From Fusobacterium massiliense (GTDB taxonomy: Bacteria > Fusobacteriota > Fusobacteriia > Fusobacteriales > Fusobacteriaceae): a DNA stretch of 64,000 bases. Location of the stretch: assembly GCF_900095705.1 (NCBI RefSeq), contig NZ_LT608324.1, positions 174,106 through 238,105 of the forward strand. Direction: 5' to 3'. The notes beneath the pieces were generated by a model. The model did not search any database. It worked only from the letters and a program-made list of their open reading frames with translations, and had not been told where the DNA came from. This document shows, piece after piece, positions 55,080-63,873 of this stretch. A program made the translations under genes and the position numbers. Each line of letters opens with the position of its first letter. Positions within the stretch are counted from its first letter, which is position 1.

Positions 55080-55192
55080 AAAGTTTCTTGACAGCCGTAT
55101 GAGTTCTACGAACTCAATGAACATAGGATCTTCGAACTAATGCGGACATCAGAGACTAACTTTTATTATTTATTTTTATATTTTCCTATAAA
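55080..55192 (+). repeat. Dispersed palindromic-core repeat, copy 7 (core forward, then tail)
   Basis: AAGTTTCTTGACAGCCGTAT through GGACATCAGAGACT, with the tail TTATTTTTATATTTTCCTAT, lies between divergent genes and upstream of the mscS ribosome site. Confidence 0.88.
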
Positions 55193-55281
55193 AAAAACTA
55201 CTAAGCATTTTTATTTTCCTTGCTTAATTTTCAAAAAAATAATATACTTTATAAGATATATAAATAATTTTAGGAGGAAAA

Positions 55282-56130
55282 ATGAACCATAGTTTTTTTG
55301 AAAAAATATTACTAAATTTAGTGGAAGATTTAGTAGATTTTTTACCAATACTTGCCGGAAAACTTTTAGCTTTTTTATTTTTAATTTTTATTTGGCCAAA
55401 ACTTACAAGACTTATTTTAAGAAGTATAGATAGGGCAACAAGTTTAAAAAATAGTGACCCTTTATTAATTTCATTTTTAAAATCACTTATAAAGACATTT
55501 ATGTATATTGCTTTAGCTTTCTTACTCATAGGTGTTGTCGGAATAAAAGCTACTTCACTTGTAACTATTTTAGGAACTGCCGGAGTTGCTGTTGGTTTAG
55601 CATTACAAGGAAGTTTATCTAATCTTGCAAGTGGAATTTTAATCTTATTTTTTAAACAAGTATCAAAAGGAGATGTAGTTTCTAGTTTGGATAAAAATAT
55701 TGAAGGTATTGTAGAAAGTATTCATATTCTATATACAACTATAAAGCAACACAACGGGCCAATAATAATAGTTCCAAATAGTCAAATTGCTAACGCTTCT
55801 ATAATAAACTATTCAAGAAATCCATATAGAAGACTTGATTTAGTCTACTCTGCCTCATATGATGTCCCTATAGATAAAGTTATATCAGTTTTACAACAGG
55901 TTGCAGAGAATGAAGAAAAAATCATAAAAAATAATTCAGATATGCCAATTACTATTAGTCTTACAAAACAAAATGCTAGTTCTCTTGACTATATGTTTAG
56001 AGCGTGGGTAAAAAAAGAAGATTTTCTTCAAGCAACTTTAGATTGTAATGTTAGTGTAAAAAAACTATTTGATGCAAATAATATTGAAATTCCATACAAC
56101 AAAATGGATCTTTATATAAAATCAAATTAA
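55282..56130 (+). CDS. mscS: Small-conductance mechanosensitive channel, MscS family
   Basis: A 282-aa inner-membrane channel that releases solutes on osmotic downshock. It has three membrane segments (about 15-45, 75-100, and the pore helix near GLALQGSLSNLASGILILF). The soluble beta domain follows (VSKGDVVSSLDKNIEGIVES, IIVPNSQIANASIINYSRNP). AGGAGGAAAA precedes the ATG. Confidence 0.93.
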   Translation: MNHSFFEKILLNLVEDLVDFLPILAGKLLAFLFLIFIWPKLTRLILRSIDRATSLKNSDPLLISFLKSLIKTFMYIALAFLLIGVVGIKATSLVTILGTAGVAVGLALQGSLSNLASGILILFFKQVSKGDVVSSLDKNIEGIVESIHILYTTIKQHNGPIIIVPNSQIANASIINYSRNPYRRLDLVYSASYDVPIDKVISVLQQVAENEEKIIKNNSDMPITISLTKQNASSLDYMFRAWVKKEDFLQATLDCNVSVKKLFDANNIEIPYNKMDLYIKSN

Positions 56131-56138
56131 TTTTGAAT

Positions 56139-56232
56139 AAAGTTTCTTAACAGCCGTATGAGTTCTACGAGTTCAATAAACACAAGTTCTTAAAACTAAT
56201 ACGGATATTAAAGTCTAATTTTTAATCTTTAT
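56139..56232 (+). repeat. Dispersed palindromic-core repeat, copy 8 (core forward, degenerate)
   Basis: AAGTTTCTTAACAGCCGTAT through ACGGATATTAAAGTCT is recognisable, but the tail is mostly lost. Confidence 0.75.
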
Positions 56233-56311
56233 AAAATAAAAAAATTATGTATTTTTCATTTAATATACTATAATATAGTGTAGCAATAACAACAAGGGGG
56301 TTTTTAATTTT

Positions 56312-57340
56312 ATGAAAAAATTTTTTCTGATGATTTTATCTACATTTTTACTAATTTCTTGTGGAGATAGTAGAGATGAAAATACACTTTATGTTTATAG
56401 TTGGGCTGATTATATTCCACAATTTGTTTATTCAGATTTTGAAAAAGAAACTGGTATTAAAGTTGTTGAAGATATCTATTCTTCTAACGAAGAAATGTAT
56501 ACAAAAATAAAAGCTGGTGGAGAAGGTTATGATATAGTAATGCCTTCTAGTGATTATTACGAAATCATGATGAAAGAAGATATGCTTGTAAAGTTAGATA
56601 AATCAAAACTTGAAAATACAAACTTTATAGATTCTGTTTATATGGATAAATTAAAAGAATTTGATCCTAATAATGATTATGGTATTCCTTATATGAGAGG
56701 AATTACTTGTATAGCTGTAAATAAAAAATTTGTTAAGGATTACCCAAAAGATTACACTATCTATGATAGAGAAGATCTTGCCGGTAGAATGACTTTACTT
56801 GATGATATGAGAGAGGTTTTTGTCCCTGCACTAGCTTTAAATGGATATAAACAAGATGCAGACTCTACTGAAGCGATGGAAAAAGCTAAAGCTACTATTT
56901 TAAATTGGAAAAAAAATATAGCTAAATTTGACTCTGAATCTTATGGTAAAGGTTTTGCAAATGGAGATTTTTGGGTTGTTCAAGGATACCCTGATAATAT
57001 TTATAGAGAATTATCTGAAGCTGATAGAGAAAATGTAGATTTTATAGTCCCTCCTGGTGATCAAGGATACTCATCAATAGATTCTTTTGTCATATTAAAA
57101 GATTCAAAAAATATTGAAAATGCTTTAAAATTTATAAATTATATTCATAGACCTGATGTCTATGCTAAAATTTCACAAGCTATTGAAATTCCTAGTATCA
57201 ATTTAGAAGCTGATAAAACAATTACTAAAAAACCTTTGTATGATGTTTCTAAAACTAAAGATGCTCAACTTTTAATGAATATTGGAGATAAGTTAAATAT
57301 TCAAAACAAATATTGGCAAGAAATTTTAATAGCAAATTAG
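56312..57340 (+). CDS. potD: Spermidine/putrescine ABC transporter substrate-binding lipoprotein
   Basis: A 342-aa lipoprotein with signal and lipobox FLLISC. The mature part matches PotD/PotF: YSWADYIPQFVYSDFEKETG, EGYDIVMPSSDYYEIMMKED, GIPYMRGITCIAVNK, and FIVPPGDQGYSSIDSFVILK. No potABC genes are next to it; the permease must be elsewhere. AAGGGGGTTTTT lies before the ATG. A TATAAT at 56269-56274 is a plausible -10 box. Confidence 0.9.
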   Translation: MKKFFLMILSTFLLISCGDSRDENTLYVYSWADYIPQFVYSDFEKETGIKVVEDIYSSNEEMYTKIKAGGEGYDIVMPSSDYYEIMMKEDMLVKLDKSKLENTNFIDSVYMDKLKEFDPNNDYGIPYMRGITCIAVNKKFVKDYPKDYTIYDREDLAGRMTLLDDMREVFVPALALNGYKQDADSTEAMEKAKATILNWKKNIAKFDSESYGKGFANGDFWVVQGYPDNIYRELSEADRENVDFIVPPGDQGYSSIDSFVILKDSKNIENALKFINYIHRPDVYAKISQAIEIPSINLEADKTITKKPLYDVSKTKDAQLLMNIGDKLNIQNKYWQEILIAN

Positions 57341-57356
57341 TAGTTTTTTATAAATG

Positions 57357-57464
57357 AAGTCCCTTGACAGCCATATGAGTTTTACGAGCTCAATAAACAC
57401 ATGTTCTTCGAACTAATACGGACGTCAGAGACTTTTCGCTATTTAAATTTATACTTTCCTATAG
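57357..57464 (+). repeat. Dispersed palindromic-core repeat, copy 9 (core forward, then tail)
   Basis: AGTCCCTTGACAGCCATATG through GGACGTCAGAGACT, with the tail TATTTAAATTTATACTTTCC, lies between potD and dnaN. Confidence 0.9.
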
Positions 57465-57496
57465 AGTAAAATAATAGAAAATAACGGGGGGATAAA

Positions 57497-58591
57497 ATGA
57501 AATTTTCTATAAACAAAGAAATCTTAATAGAGATTATGGGAGATTATATAAATATATTAAAAGAAAATCCCATTAAACCTATTTTGGCTGGGCTTTTTAT
57601 ACAAGCTAAAGATGAAAAAATTATCTTTAAAGGAACGAATTTAGAGATAGATTTAATAAGATATACAGATGGAAAAATAGAAACTGAAGGGCAAGTTTTA
57701 ATAAAACCAGCCTTACTTTTAGAATATATAAAATTAGTCGAAGAAACTGATATAAATTTTCAAAAAGAAGAAGGTTCTTTAATAGTTAATCACGCTGAAT
57801 TTTCAATTCTTGATGATAGTTCTTATCCTGAATTAACAGAAACTACTCCAGCTACTATTTTAACAACTAATACAAATAAATTTGCTAATCTATTAGATAA
57901 AGTAAAATTTATTACTAGCATTTCTGGTACTAACGATTTACTTTTTAGTTCTATCAAAATGATTTTTAAAGACAATTTTATAGAACTTGCTTCTACAGAT
58001 TCATATAGATTGATCTATTTGAAAGATCAAATTCCTAATAATGAGTATAAAGAAGTTTTAGTACCCGCTGAAAGTGTAAGCATTATACATAAGATTTTTA
58101 AAGATTTAGATGAAGATTTCTCTCTTTCAGCAACTGATGAAAAATTAATTCTAACTTGGAAAAATTCTTATTTTAGTTGCAAACTATTATCATTGAGTTT
58201 TCCGAATTTTAAAGCACTTATAGAAAGTAATAATAATGATAAAAAGTTTGAATTTAATAGAGAAGAATTAGTTTCTTCATTGAAAAAAGTTATCTCTGTT
58301 ACTAAAAATAGTAATGATTCAAAAAATGTTGCAACTTTTAATTTCAGAGGAAATGAATTATTAATTAGTGGTTTCTCTACTAGTGCTAAAATCAATCAAA
58401 AAGTCTCTATGATAAAAAACGGAGATGATTTAAAACTTGGAATGAATTGTAAATATATAAAAGATTTCATTGATAATATTAATAATAATATAATTATAGA
58501 AGCTAAAAATGCTAATTCAATGTTAAGAATTACAGAAGAAAGTAATCCAGACTATATTTACCTTGTTATGCCTGTAAATATAAGAGTGTAA
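57497..58591 (+). CDS. dnaN: DNA polymerase III beta subunit (sliding clamp)
   Basis: A 364-aa three-domain clamp. Recognisable segments are MKFSINKEILIEIM, KPILAGLFIQAKDEKIIFKG, IELASTDSYRLIYLKDQIP and the terminal YIYLVMPVNIRV. It ends in VMP-R as usual. It is not beside dnaA here, so no origin is implied. GGGGGGATAAA precedes the ATG. Confidence 0.94.
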   Translation: MKFSINKEILIEIMGDYINILKENPIKPILAGLFIQAKDEKIIFKGTNLEIDLIRYTDGKIETEGQVLIKPALLLEYIKLVEETDINFQKEEGSLIVNHAEFSILDDSSYPELTETTPATILTTNTNKFANLLDKVKFITSISGTNDLLFSSIKMIFKDNFIELASTDSYRLIYLKDQIPNNEYKEVLVPAESVSIIHKIFKDLDEDFSLSATDEKLILTWKNSYFSCKLLSLSFPNFKALIESNNNDKKFEFNREELVSSLKKVISVTKNSNDSKNVATFNFRGNELLISGFSTSAKINQKVSMIKNGDDLKLGMNCKYIKDFIDNINNNIIIEAKNANSMLRITEESNPDYIYLVMPVNIRV

Positions 58592-58643
58592 TACATTTTC
58601 TCCTATAATATTGAAAATAGAGTAAAAGAAGGAGGTAATAGAT

Positions 58644-60104
58644 ATGAAAAATGAAATATTAAATTTAAAACCTGAAAGGGTTTTTCATTATTTTTTAGAA
58701 TTATCTAAAATTCCTAGAGAATCTGGGAATGAAAGAGCAGTGAGTGATTTTTTAATTAATACTGCAAAAGAATTAAATTTAGAAGTTTATCAAGATAAGA
58801 CTATGAATGTTGTTATTAGAAAAAAAGCAAGTGCAGGATATGAAAATTCTCCTGGAATAATAATTCAAGGACATATGGATATGGTTTGTGAAAAAGAACC
58901 AACATCTGCTCATGACTTTAAAAATGATTCTCTTGATTTATATATTGAAGATGGATTTTTAAAAGCAAAAGATACTACTTTAGGTGCCGACAATGGAATT
59001 GCTATTGCTATGGGACTTGCTATTTTAGAAGACAATAGTCTTCAACACCCAAATCTTGAATTATTAGCAACAGTTGAAGAAGAAACAACAATGAAAGGTG
59101 CTATGGAATTAGAAGAAAATATTTTAAAAGGTAATCTTCTTATAAATATAGACTCCGAAGAAGAAGCATGGGTTACAGCTGGTTCTGCTGGTGGAAAGGC
59201 TATTACTCTTTCTTTCGACTCAAATAAAGATAAAATTAACAAAAATGACTATGATTTTTTTGATATATCTTTAAAAAATCTATTTGGTGGACATTCAGGG
59301 GTTGAAATTGATAAAAATAGATTAAATGCTATAAAAGTTTTAACTGAAGTTTTAATCAATTTAAAAAAATCTTCTGATTTTTCTCTTTGTTTTGTAAATG
59401 GTGGTTCTAAAGACAATGCCATCCCAAGGGAATGTTTCTATACTTTAGCTGTAAGTAAAAATAATACATCTGCTTTTCTTGATGAGTTTAATAAAAAAGT
59501 TACTGAACTAACTAAAAAATACATTGTTCAAGAACCTAAAATTCTATTTGAAATAAAAAAATCTGAAGTTGAATACAATGAAATTTTTGAAAATAATATT
59601 TTAGATAGACTACTTGCAACTTTATCTGAATTACCAACTGGTGTAAACACTTGGTTAAAAGAATATCCTACTATTGTTGAAAGTTCTGATAATCTTGCCA
59701 TAATAAAAATAATTAACGATAAAATAAACATAATAATTTCTTTAAGAAGTTCTAATCCAGAAATTCTTAATTCTTTGGAAGATAAAATAAAAAATATAGC
59801 TAAAAAATATGCTCTTAATTCAAAATCTAGTAGTGGATATCCTGAATGGAGATTTAGACCAGACTCTCACTTAAGAGATACAGCTATAAAAACTTATGAA
59901 ACTCTTTTTAATGAAAAAATGCAAGTAAGTGTTATTCATGCCGGACTTGAGTGTGGAGCTATTGCAAAACACTATCCAAATTTAGATATGATATCTATTG
60001 GACCTAATATATATGATGTGCATACTCCAAAAGAAAAAATGGATATTTCTTCTGTTGAAAAATATTATAAATACATTATTGAGCTTTTAAAAAATTTAAA
60101 ATAA
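58644..60104 (+). CDS. pepD: Xaa-His/aminoacyl-histidine dipeptidase (M20 family)
   Basis: A 486-aa zinc dipeptidase. The metal and catalytic motifs are IIIQGHMDMVCEKE, TTLGADNGIAIAMGLA, TVEEETTMKGAMELEE and a C-terminal HAGLECGAI with histidine. The order and length match PepD. AAGGAGGTAATAGAT precedes the ATG. It is followed by the amidase gene, 65 bases on. Confidence 0.94.
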   Translation: MKNEILNLKPERVFHYFLELSKIPRESGNERAVSDFLINTAKELNLEVYQDKTMNVVIRKKASAGYENSPGIIIQGHMDMVCEKEPTSAHDFKNDSLDLYIEDGFLKAKDTTLGADNGIAIAMGLAILEDNSLQHPNLELLATVEEETTMKGAMELEENILKGNLLINIDSEEEAWVTAGSAGGKAITLSFDSNKDKINKNDYDFFDISLKNLFGGHSGVEIDKNRLNAIKVLTEVLINLKKSSDFSLCFVNGGSKDNAIPRECFYTLAVSKNNTSAFLDEFNKKVTELTKKYIVQEPKILFEIKKSEVEYNEIFENNILDRLLATLSELPTGVNTWLKEYPTIVESSDNLAIIKIINDKINIIISLRSSNPEILNSLEDKIKNIAKKYALNSKSSSGYPEWRFRPDSHLRDTAIKTYETLFNEKMQVSVIHAGLECGAIAKHYPNLDMISIGPNIYDVHTPKEKMDISSVEKYYKYIIELLKNLK

Positions 60105-60169
60105 ATCTTAAGTTTTATAGTAAATTTAGTTAAATTTTAGTTTTAATTTTATGAATTCGAGGTAAAAAA

Positions 60170-61042
60170 ATGAAAAAAATATTAACAAGTATTGGACTTG
60201 CACTAACATTAGTGGCTTGTTCATCATCAAATCCAAATATTATTAGCCATACAACAAAAACATACACAGGTAGAAATTTTGGAAAATATAATGTTGATTC
60301 TGAAACTTATGTTTCTAAAGCTCAAAATGAAAGAATACAATTTATAATTTTACATTATACTGCTGGAAATAATGAGGCATCTATAAAAGAGCTTACTTCT
60401 GGTAGAGTTAGTTCTCATTTTTTAGTTTTAGATAACGATGACAACACAGTATATAACTTAGTTCCAGTTGATAAGAGAGCCTGGCATGCTGGAAGTAGTT
60501 CTTTTGGTGGAAGAACAAATATCAATGACACCTCTGTAGGAATAGAAATTGTTAATGATGGAATTGATAAAAAATATAGAAGTTATCCTACATATCATCC
60601 TTATGACCATTATGTTGAATTTAATGAAAAACAAATTGAAAAGGTTGCTGAAATAATAAAAAATACTGCTCGTGAATATAATATTCCAGCAAAAAATATT
60701 TTAGCTCATTCTGATATTGCTCCAGGAAGAAAACAAGATCCAGGTGCTAAGTTCCCTTGGAAATTATTATATGATAAATATCAAATTGGAGCTTGGTATG
60801 ATGAAACTGACAAAGCTCAATTTATGGATGAAAAAGTATTTAATTCACTTTCTATAAAGGATATAAAAAATGAGTTAAAAAAATATGGTTACTCTATCAA
60901 TAGCAATGATGAGTGGGACAAAGAAGGAAAAGATGTAGTCTATGCCTTTCAATTACATTTCAACCCTAAAAATGCTAGTGGAGTAATGGATTTAGAAACT
61001 TATGCTATTTTAAAAGCTCTAAATAAAAAATATTCTAATTAG
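60170..61042 (+). CDS. N-acetylmuramoyl-L-alanine amidase, lipoprotein form (AmiD-like)
   Basis: A 290-aa protein. The lipoprotein signal ends TLVACSSS. The amidase_2 zinc fold is shown by QFIILHYTAGNNEASIKEL, SSHFLVLDNDD, RAWHAGSSSFGGRTNINDTS and AHSDIAPGRKQDPGAKFPW. The zinc His residues are in HYTAG and AHSDIAPGRKQDPG. A C-terminal peptidoglycan-binding region (about 225-290) ends AILKALNKKYSN. It probably trims or recycles peptidoglycan at the outer membrane. Confidence 0.93.
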   Translation: MKKILTSIGLALTLVACSSSNPNIISHTTKTYTGRNFGKYNVDSETYVSKAQNERIQFIILHYTAGNNEASIKELTSGRVSSHFLVLDNDDNTVYNLVPVDKRAWHAGSSSFGGRTNINDTSVGIEIVNDGIDKKYRSYPTYHPYDHYVEFNEKQIEKVAEIIKNTAREYNIPAKNILAHSDIAPGRKQDPGAKFPWKLLYDKYQIGAWYDETDKAQFMDEKVFNSLSIKDIKNELKKYGYSINSNDEWDKEGKDVVYAFQLHFNPKNASGVMDLETYAILKALNKKYSN

Positions 61043-61051
61043 GTGAAAGTG

Positions 61052-61165
61052 ATGACGGAAAAAGAAATTGAAATTTCTATGAATAAAGCTCTTAAAAAAT
61101 TGCCTTTTGAATTAAAAAAAATAAAATTTTTTCTTGCTATTATCAAATTTTTTAAGAGAAAATAA
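61052..61165 (+). CDS. Small ORF, 37 aa, after the amidase gene
   Basis: It reads MTEKEIEISMNKALKKLPFE, then LKKIKFFLAIIKFFKRK. The start lies 10 bases past the amidase stop, and GGTGAAAGTG overlapping that stop may be its ribosome site. The second half is a short basic amphipathic or membrane-like helix. It may be a real coupled small protein or chance. Confidence 0.3.
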   Translation: MTEKEIEISMNKALKKLPFELKKIKFFLAIIKFFKRK

Positions 61166-61181
61166 AATTTTATAAAAAATA

Positions 61182-61294
61182 AAGTATCTTGACAGCCGTA
61201 TGAGTTCTACAAGTTCAATGAACATAGGCTCTTCGAACTAATATGAGACGTCAAAGACTAATTTTAACTATTTAATTTTATACTTTTCTATAGA
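61182..61294 (+). repeat. Dispersed palindromic-core repeat, copy 10 (core forward, then tail)
   Basis: AAGTATCTTGACAGCCGTAT through GAGACGTCAAAGACT, with the tail TATTTAATTTTATACTTTTC. A strong terminator lies directly after it. Confidence 0.88.
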
Positions 61295-61295
61295 A

Positions 61296-61349
61296 AAAAG
61301 GGCTATTGCATCTTATGAGAAATATATAATTTGCAATAACCCTTTTATT
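61296..61349 (+). terminator. Intrinsic terminator between repeat copies 10 and 11
   Basis: AAGGGCTATTGCA and TGCAATAACCCTT form a 13-base stem followed by TTATTA. It works well in either direction but fits the plus-strand genes. Confidence 0.8.
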
Positions 61350-61367
61350 ATCCGATCAGATATTGAA

Positions 61368-61477
61368 AAAGTCTCTTGACAGTCGTATGAGTTTACGAGC
61401 TCAATAAACACAAGCTCTTCAAACTAATACGGACATCAGAGACTAATAAGCATTTAAATTTATACTTTCCTATAGAA
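61368..61477 (+). repeat. Dispersed palindromic-core repeat, copy 11 (core forward, then tail)
   Basis: AAGTCTCTTGACAGTCGTAT through GGACATCAGAGACT, with the tail CATTTAAATTTATACTTTCC. Confidence 0.9.
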
Positions 61478-61526
61478 TAAAAAATTTATTTTTTTAGTAT
61501 AATATAATAAAAAGATTGGAGGCTTT

Positions 61527-61811
61527 ATGTTAGAAGAAAAACTATTAAAAAAAATAAAAACAATCAATGAAAATTTTATAAATCTAGGCTTCGATTTAGA
61601 AGAAGATATTATTGAACTTCTCAATCAAAGAGAAGATATCAAAAATAGAATAGAAAATACTAAATATAAAAAAATGACTTTTTCAAAAGATGAAGAGACA
61701 AATTCCTATATTTTAAATTTAGAAGATTGTCAAATAAGTTTCGATATTATAGAAGGGGAAGATGAAGAAGGACCTTGGTTTGAAGTAGAATGTAATATTA
61801 TTTTCTTTTAA
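61527..61811 (+). CDS. Hypothetical protein, 94 aa
   Basis: A small acidic protein. The first half is a helix (EKLLKKIKTINENFINLGFD, then LEEDIIELLNQREDIKNRI) and the second half beta-like (NSYILNLEDCQISFDIIEGE, PWFEVECNIIFF). I do not recognise it. TTGGAGGCTTT precedes the ATG, and TATAAT lies about 35 bases upstream. It is flanked by repeat copies 11 and 12. Confidence 0.65.
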   Translation: MLEEKLLKKIKTINENFINLGFDLEEDIIELLNQREDIKNRIENTKYKKMTFSKDEETNSYILNLEDCQISFDIIEGEDEEGPWFEVECNIIFF

Positions 61812-61888
61812 AATTTTTAATTTTACTTTTAGCCATTAAAGGACTTTTTTTAGTATTTTCCAATGTCTTATGATATAATATAGAGTAA

Positions 61889-62000
61889 AAAAGTATCTTG
61901 ACAGCCGTATGAGTTCTATCAGCTCAATAAACACAGGCTCTTCGAACCAATACGGACATCAGAGACTAATAAGCATTTAAATTTATACTTTCCTTATAAA
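61889..62000 (+). repeat. Dispersed palindromic-core repeat, copy 12 (core forward, then tail)
   Basis: AAGTATCTTGACAGCCGTAT through GGACATCAGAGACT, with the tail CATTTAAATTTATACTTTCC. It has the same TAATAAGCATT start of the tail as copy 11, so these two are the closest relatives. It lies directly before der. Confidence 0.9.
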
Positions 62001-62022
62001 TAAAAAATAAAGAGGTGATTTA

Positions 62023-63348
62023 ATGAAACCAATAGTTGCAATAGTTGGGAGACCAAATGTTGGAAAATCGACATTGTTTAATAATTTAATTGGAGATAAA
62101 ATAGCAATAGTCGATGACTTACCAGGTGTTACAAGAGATAGATTATATAGAGATACAGAATGGAGCGGTTCTGAGTTTGTTATTGTTGATACTGGAGGAC
62201 TTGAACCTAGAAATAATGATTTTATGATGACTAAAATAAAAGAGCAAGCTGAAGTTGCTATGAATGAAGCAGATGTTATTCTGTTTGTTGTTGATGGTAA
62301 AGCTGGTCTTAATCCACTTGATGACGAAATTGCTTATATTTTAAGAAAGAAAAATAAGCCTGTTATTCTTTGTGTAAATAAAATAGATAATTATTTTGAA
62401 CAACAAGATGACATCTATGATTTTTATGGGCTTGGTTTTGAATATCTTGTTCCTATCTCTGGGGGACATAAAGTTAATTTGGGAGATATGCTTGATATAG
62501 TTGTTGAAATTATAGGAAAAATAGAATTTCCAGAAGAAGAGGAAGATGTTCTAAAACTTGCTGTAATAGGTAAACCTAATGCTGGAAAATCTTCTTTGGT
62601 TAATAGACTTTCAGGGGAAGAAAGAACAATAGTTAGTGATATTGCTGGGACAACTAGAGATGCTATCGATACTTTAATTGAATATAAAGATAATAGATAT
62701 ATGATTATAGATACTGCTGGGATAAGAAGAAAGTCTAAAGTTGAAGAAAGTCTAGAATATTATTCTGTATTAAGAGCTTTAAAAACTATAAAAAGAGCTG
62801 ATGTGTGTATTTTGATGCTTGACGCTAAAGAAGGACTTACAGAACAAGATAAAAGAATAGCAGGTATTGCTGCTGAAGAATTAAAACCTATTATTGTTGT
62901 TATGAATAAATGGGATTTAGTAGAAAATAAAAATAATAATACTATGAAAAAATTAAAAGAAGAATTGTATAATGAATTACCTTTCTTGTCTTATGCACCA
63001 ATAGAATTTGTTTCTGCTCTAACAGGACAAAGGACAACAAATCTTCTTGAAATTTCAGATAGAATTTATGAAGAATACACAAAAAGAATTTCCACTGGTC
63101 TTTTAAATACTGTTTTAAAAGATGCTATTCTTATGAATAATCCTCCTACGAGAAAAGGAAGACTGATTAAAATTAACTATGCAACACAAGTATCTGTTGC
63201 ACCTCCTAAATTTGTTTTATTCTGTAACTATCCAGAATTAATTCATTTTTCATATGCTAGATATATTGAAAATAAATTTAGAGAAGCTTTTGGTTTTGAT
63301 GGTTCTCCAATTATGATTAGTTTTGAAAGTAAAAGTTCAGATGAATAA
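62023..63348 (+). CDS. der: Ribosome-assembly GTPase Der (EngA)
   Basis: A double-Era GTPase needed for 50S assembly. The first G domain is VGRPNVGKSTLFNN with DTGGLEPR and NKIDN. The second is GKPNAGKSSLVNRLSG with DTAGIRRKS and NKWDL. A C-terminal KH-like domain follows (about 350-441). The 441-aa length is typical. AGAGGTGATTTA precedes the ATG. Confidence 0.98.
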   Translation: MKPIVAIVGRPNVGKSTLFNNLIGDKIAIVDDLPGVTRDRLYRDTEWSGSEFVIVDTGGLEPRNNDFMMTKIKEQAEVAMNEADVILFVVDGKAGLNPLDDEIAYILRKKNKPVILCVNKIDNYFEQQDDIYDFYGLGFEYLVPISGGHKVNLGDMLDIVVEIIGKIEFPEEEEDVLKLAVIGKPNAGKSSLVNRLSGEERTIVSDIAGTTRDAIDTLIEYKDNRYMIIDTAGIRRKSKVEESLEYYSVLRALKTIKRADVCILMLDAKEGLTEQDKRIAGIAAEELKPIIVVMNKWDLVENKNNNTMKKLKEELYNELPFLSYAPIEFVSALTGQRTTNLLEISDRIYEEYTKRISTGLLNTVLKDAILMNNPPTRKGRLIKINYATQVSVAPPKFVLFCNYPELIHFSYARYIENKFREAFGFDGSPIMISFESKSSDE

Positions 63349-63383
63349 AAAATTTTTTTATAAAAATATTTTTTTAAACTTTT

Positions 63384-63413
63384 TTTACATTACTTTAGTC
63401 TAAAAGATATAAA
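63384..63413 (+). promoter_or_regulatory. Possible promoter of the candidate small RNA
   Basis: TTTACA (63384-63389), an 18-base spacer and TATAAA (63408-63413), in very AT-rich DNA. A weak call on its own. Confidence 0.35.
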
Positions 63414-63419
63414 TAATAA

Positions 63420-63574
63420 AAATAAAATTTTTTTCTCTCCCCCCAGATAGAAAAAATTCCGACTCTCTCTTGAGAGTCGGACATTCCCAGTAAAATAATA
63501 AAATTATAGATAGATACCCTAATATCAATGCTAATTCCCATTTAAAAGTCCAAGTTCCTTAGGACTTTTTTTTT
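63420..63574 (+). ncRNA. Candidate small regulatory RNA downstream of der
   Basis: No coding frame explains this 155-base stretch. It has a perfect hairpin (CCGACTCTC, TCTT, GAGAGTCGG at 63459-63480) without a T run, so it is not simply a terminator. C-rich unpaired patches follow and precede it (CTCTCCCCCC, CATTCCCAG, AATTCCCAT). It ends in a true terminator. C-rich loops could pair with G-rich ribosome sites such as AGGGGGA. The existence of the transcript is inference. Confidence 0.4.
63545..63574 (+). terminator. Intrinsic terminator at the end of the candidate small RNA
   Basis: AAGTCC and GGACTT flank AAGTTCCTTA and are followed by a long T run. It could also serve der, 200 bases upstream. 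Confidence 0.8.
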
Positions 63575-63630
63575 GTAAATTTATTTTAAAATTATATACA
63601 AAATTTGAACTTGTATTTTTTAAATAATAT

Positions 63631-63658
63631 TTTCATCAACACTATTTGACAAATAGCC
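63631..63658 (-). mobile_element. Solo terminal inverted repeat of an ISL3-type element
   Basis: TTTCATCAACACTATTTGAC then AAATAGCC is the reverse complement of the left end of the element at 15135. No transposase sequence lies beside it. It abuts repeat copy 13 at the exact point where that copy is truncated. Confidence 0.75.
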
Positions 63659-63748
63659 ATTAGTTCAAAGAGCCTATGTTCATTAAGCTCGTAGAACTCA
63701 TACGGCTGTCAAGAGACTAATTTTTCTATTTAATTTTATACTTTCCTT
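63659..63748 (+). repeat. Dispersed palindromic-core repeat, copy 13 (core reversed, 5'-truncated)
   Basis: It begins ATTAGTTCAAAGAGCCTATG and runs to GGCTGTCAAGAGACT and TTTAATTTTATACTTTCC. The first 15 or so bases of the core are replaced by the ISL3 end. Confidence 0.85.
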
Positions 63749-63751
63749 ATA

Positions 63752-63782
63752 AACAAAAAAACACATCTAAAAGATGTGTTAA
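63752..63782 (-). terminator. Terminator of the rRNA operon (minus strand)
   Basis: AACACATCT, TTT, AGATGTGTT on the minus strand with a run of T, 10 bases past tRNA-Asn. Confidence 0.85.
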
Positions 63783-63792
63783 AATTCATAAA

Positions 63793-63868
63793 TGGCGCTT
63801 CTTGATGGACTCGAACCAACGACACTGCGGTTAACAGCCGCATGCTCTACCGACTGAGCTAAAGAAGC
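63793..63868 (-). tRNA. tRNA-Asn (anticodon GTT)
   Basis: On the minus strand the acceptor GCTTCTT pairs with AAGAAGC, the anticodon loop is CTGTTAA, the T loop is TTCGAGT, and GCCA is encoded. It follows the 5S gene. Confidence 0.96.
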
Positions 63869-63873
63869 ATAAT

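Noticed and set aside
57497..58591. Replication origin near dnaN
   Set aside because: No dnaA gene, no DnaA-box cluster and no rpmH neighbourhood; dnaN stands alone among unrelated genes.
63459..63480. Hairpin CCGACTCTC/GAGAGTCGG as the der terminator
   Set aside because: It is not followed by a T run; the functional terminator is more likely at 63545-63574.
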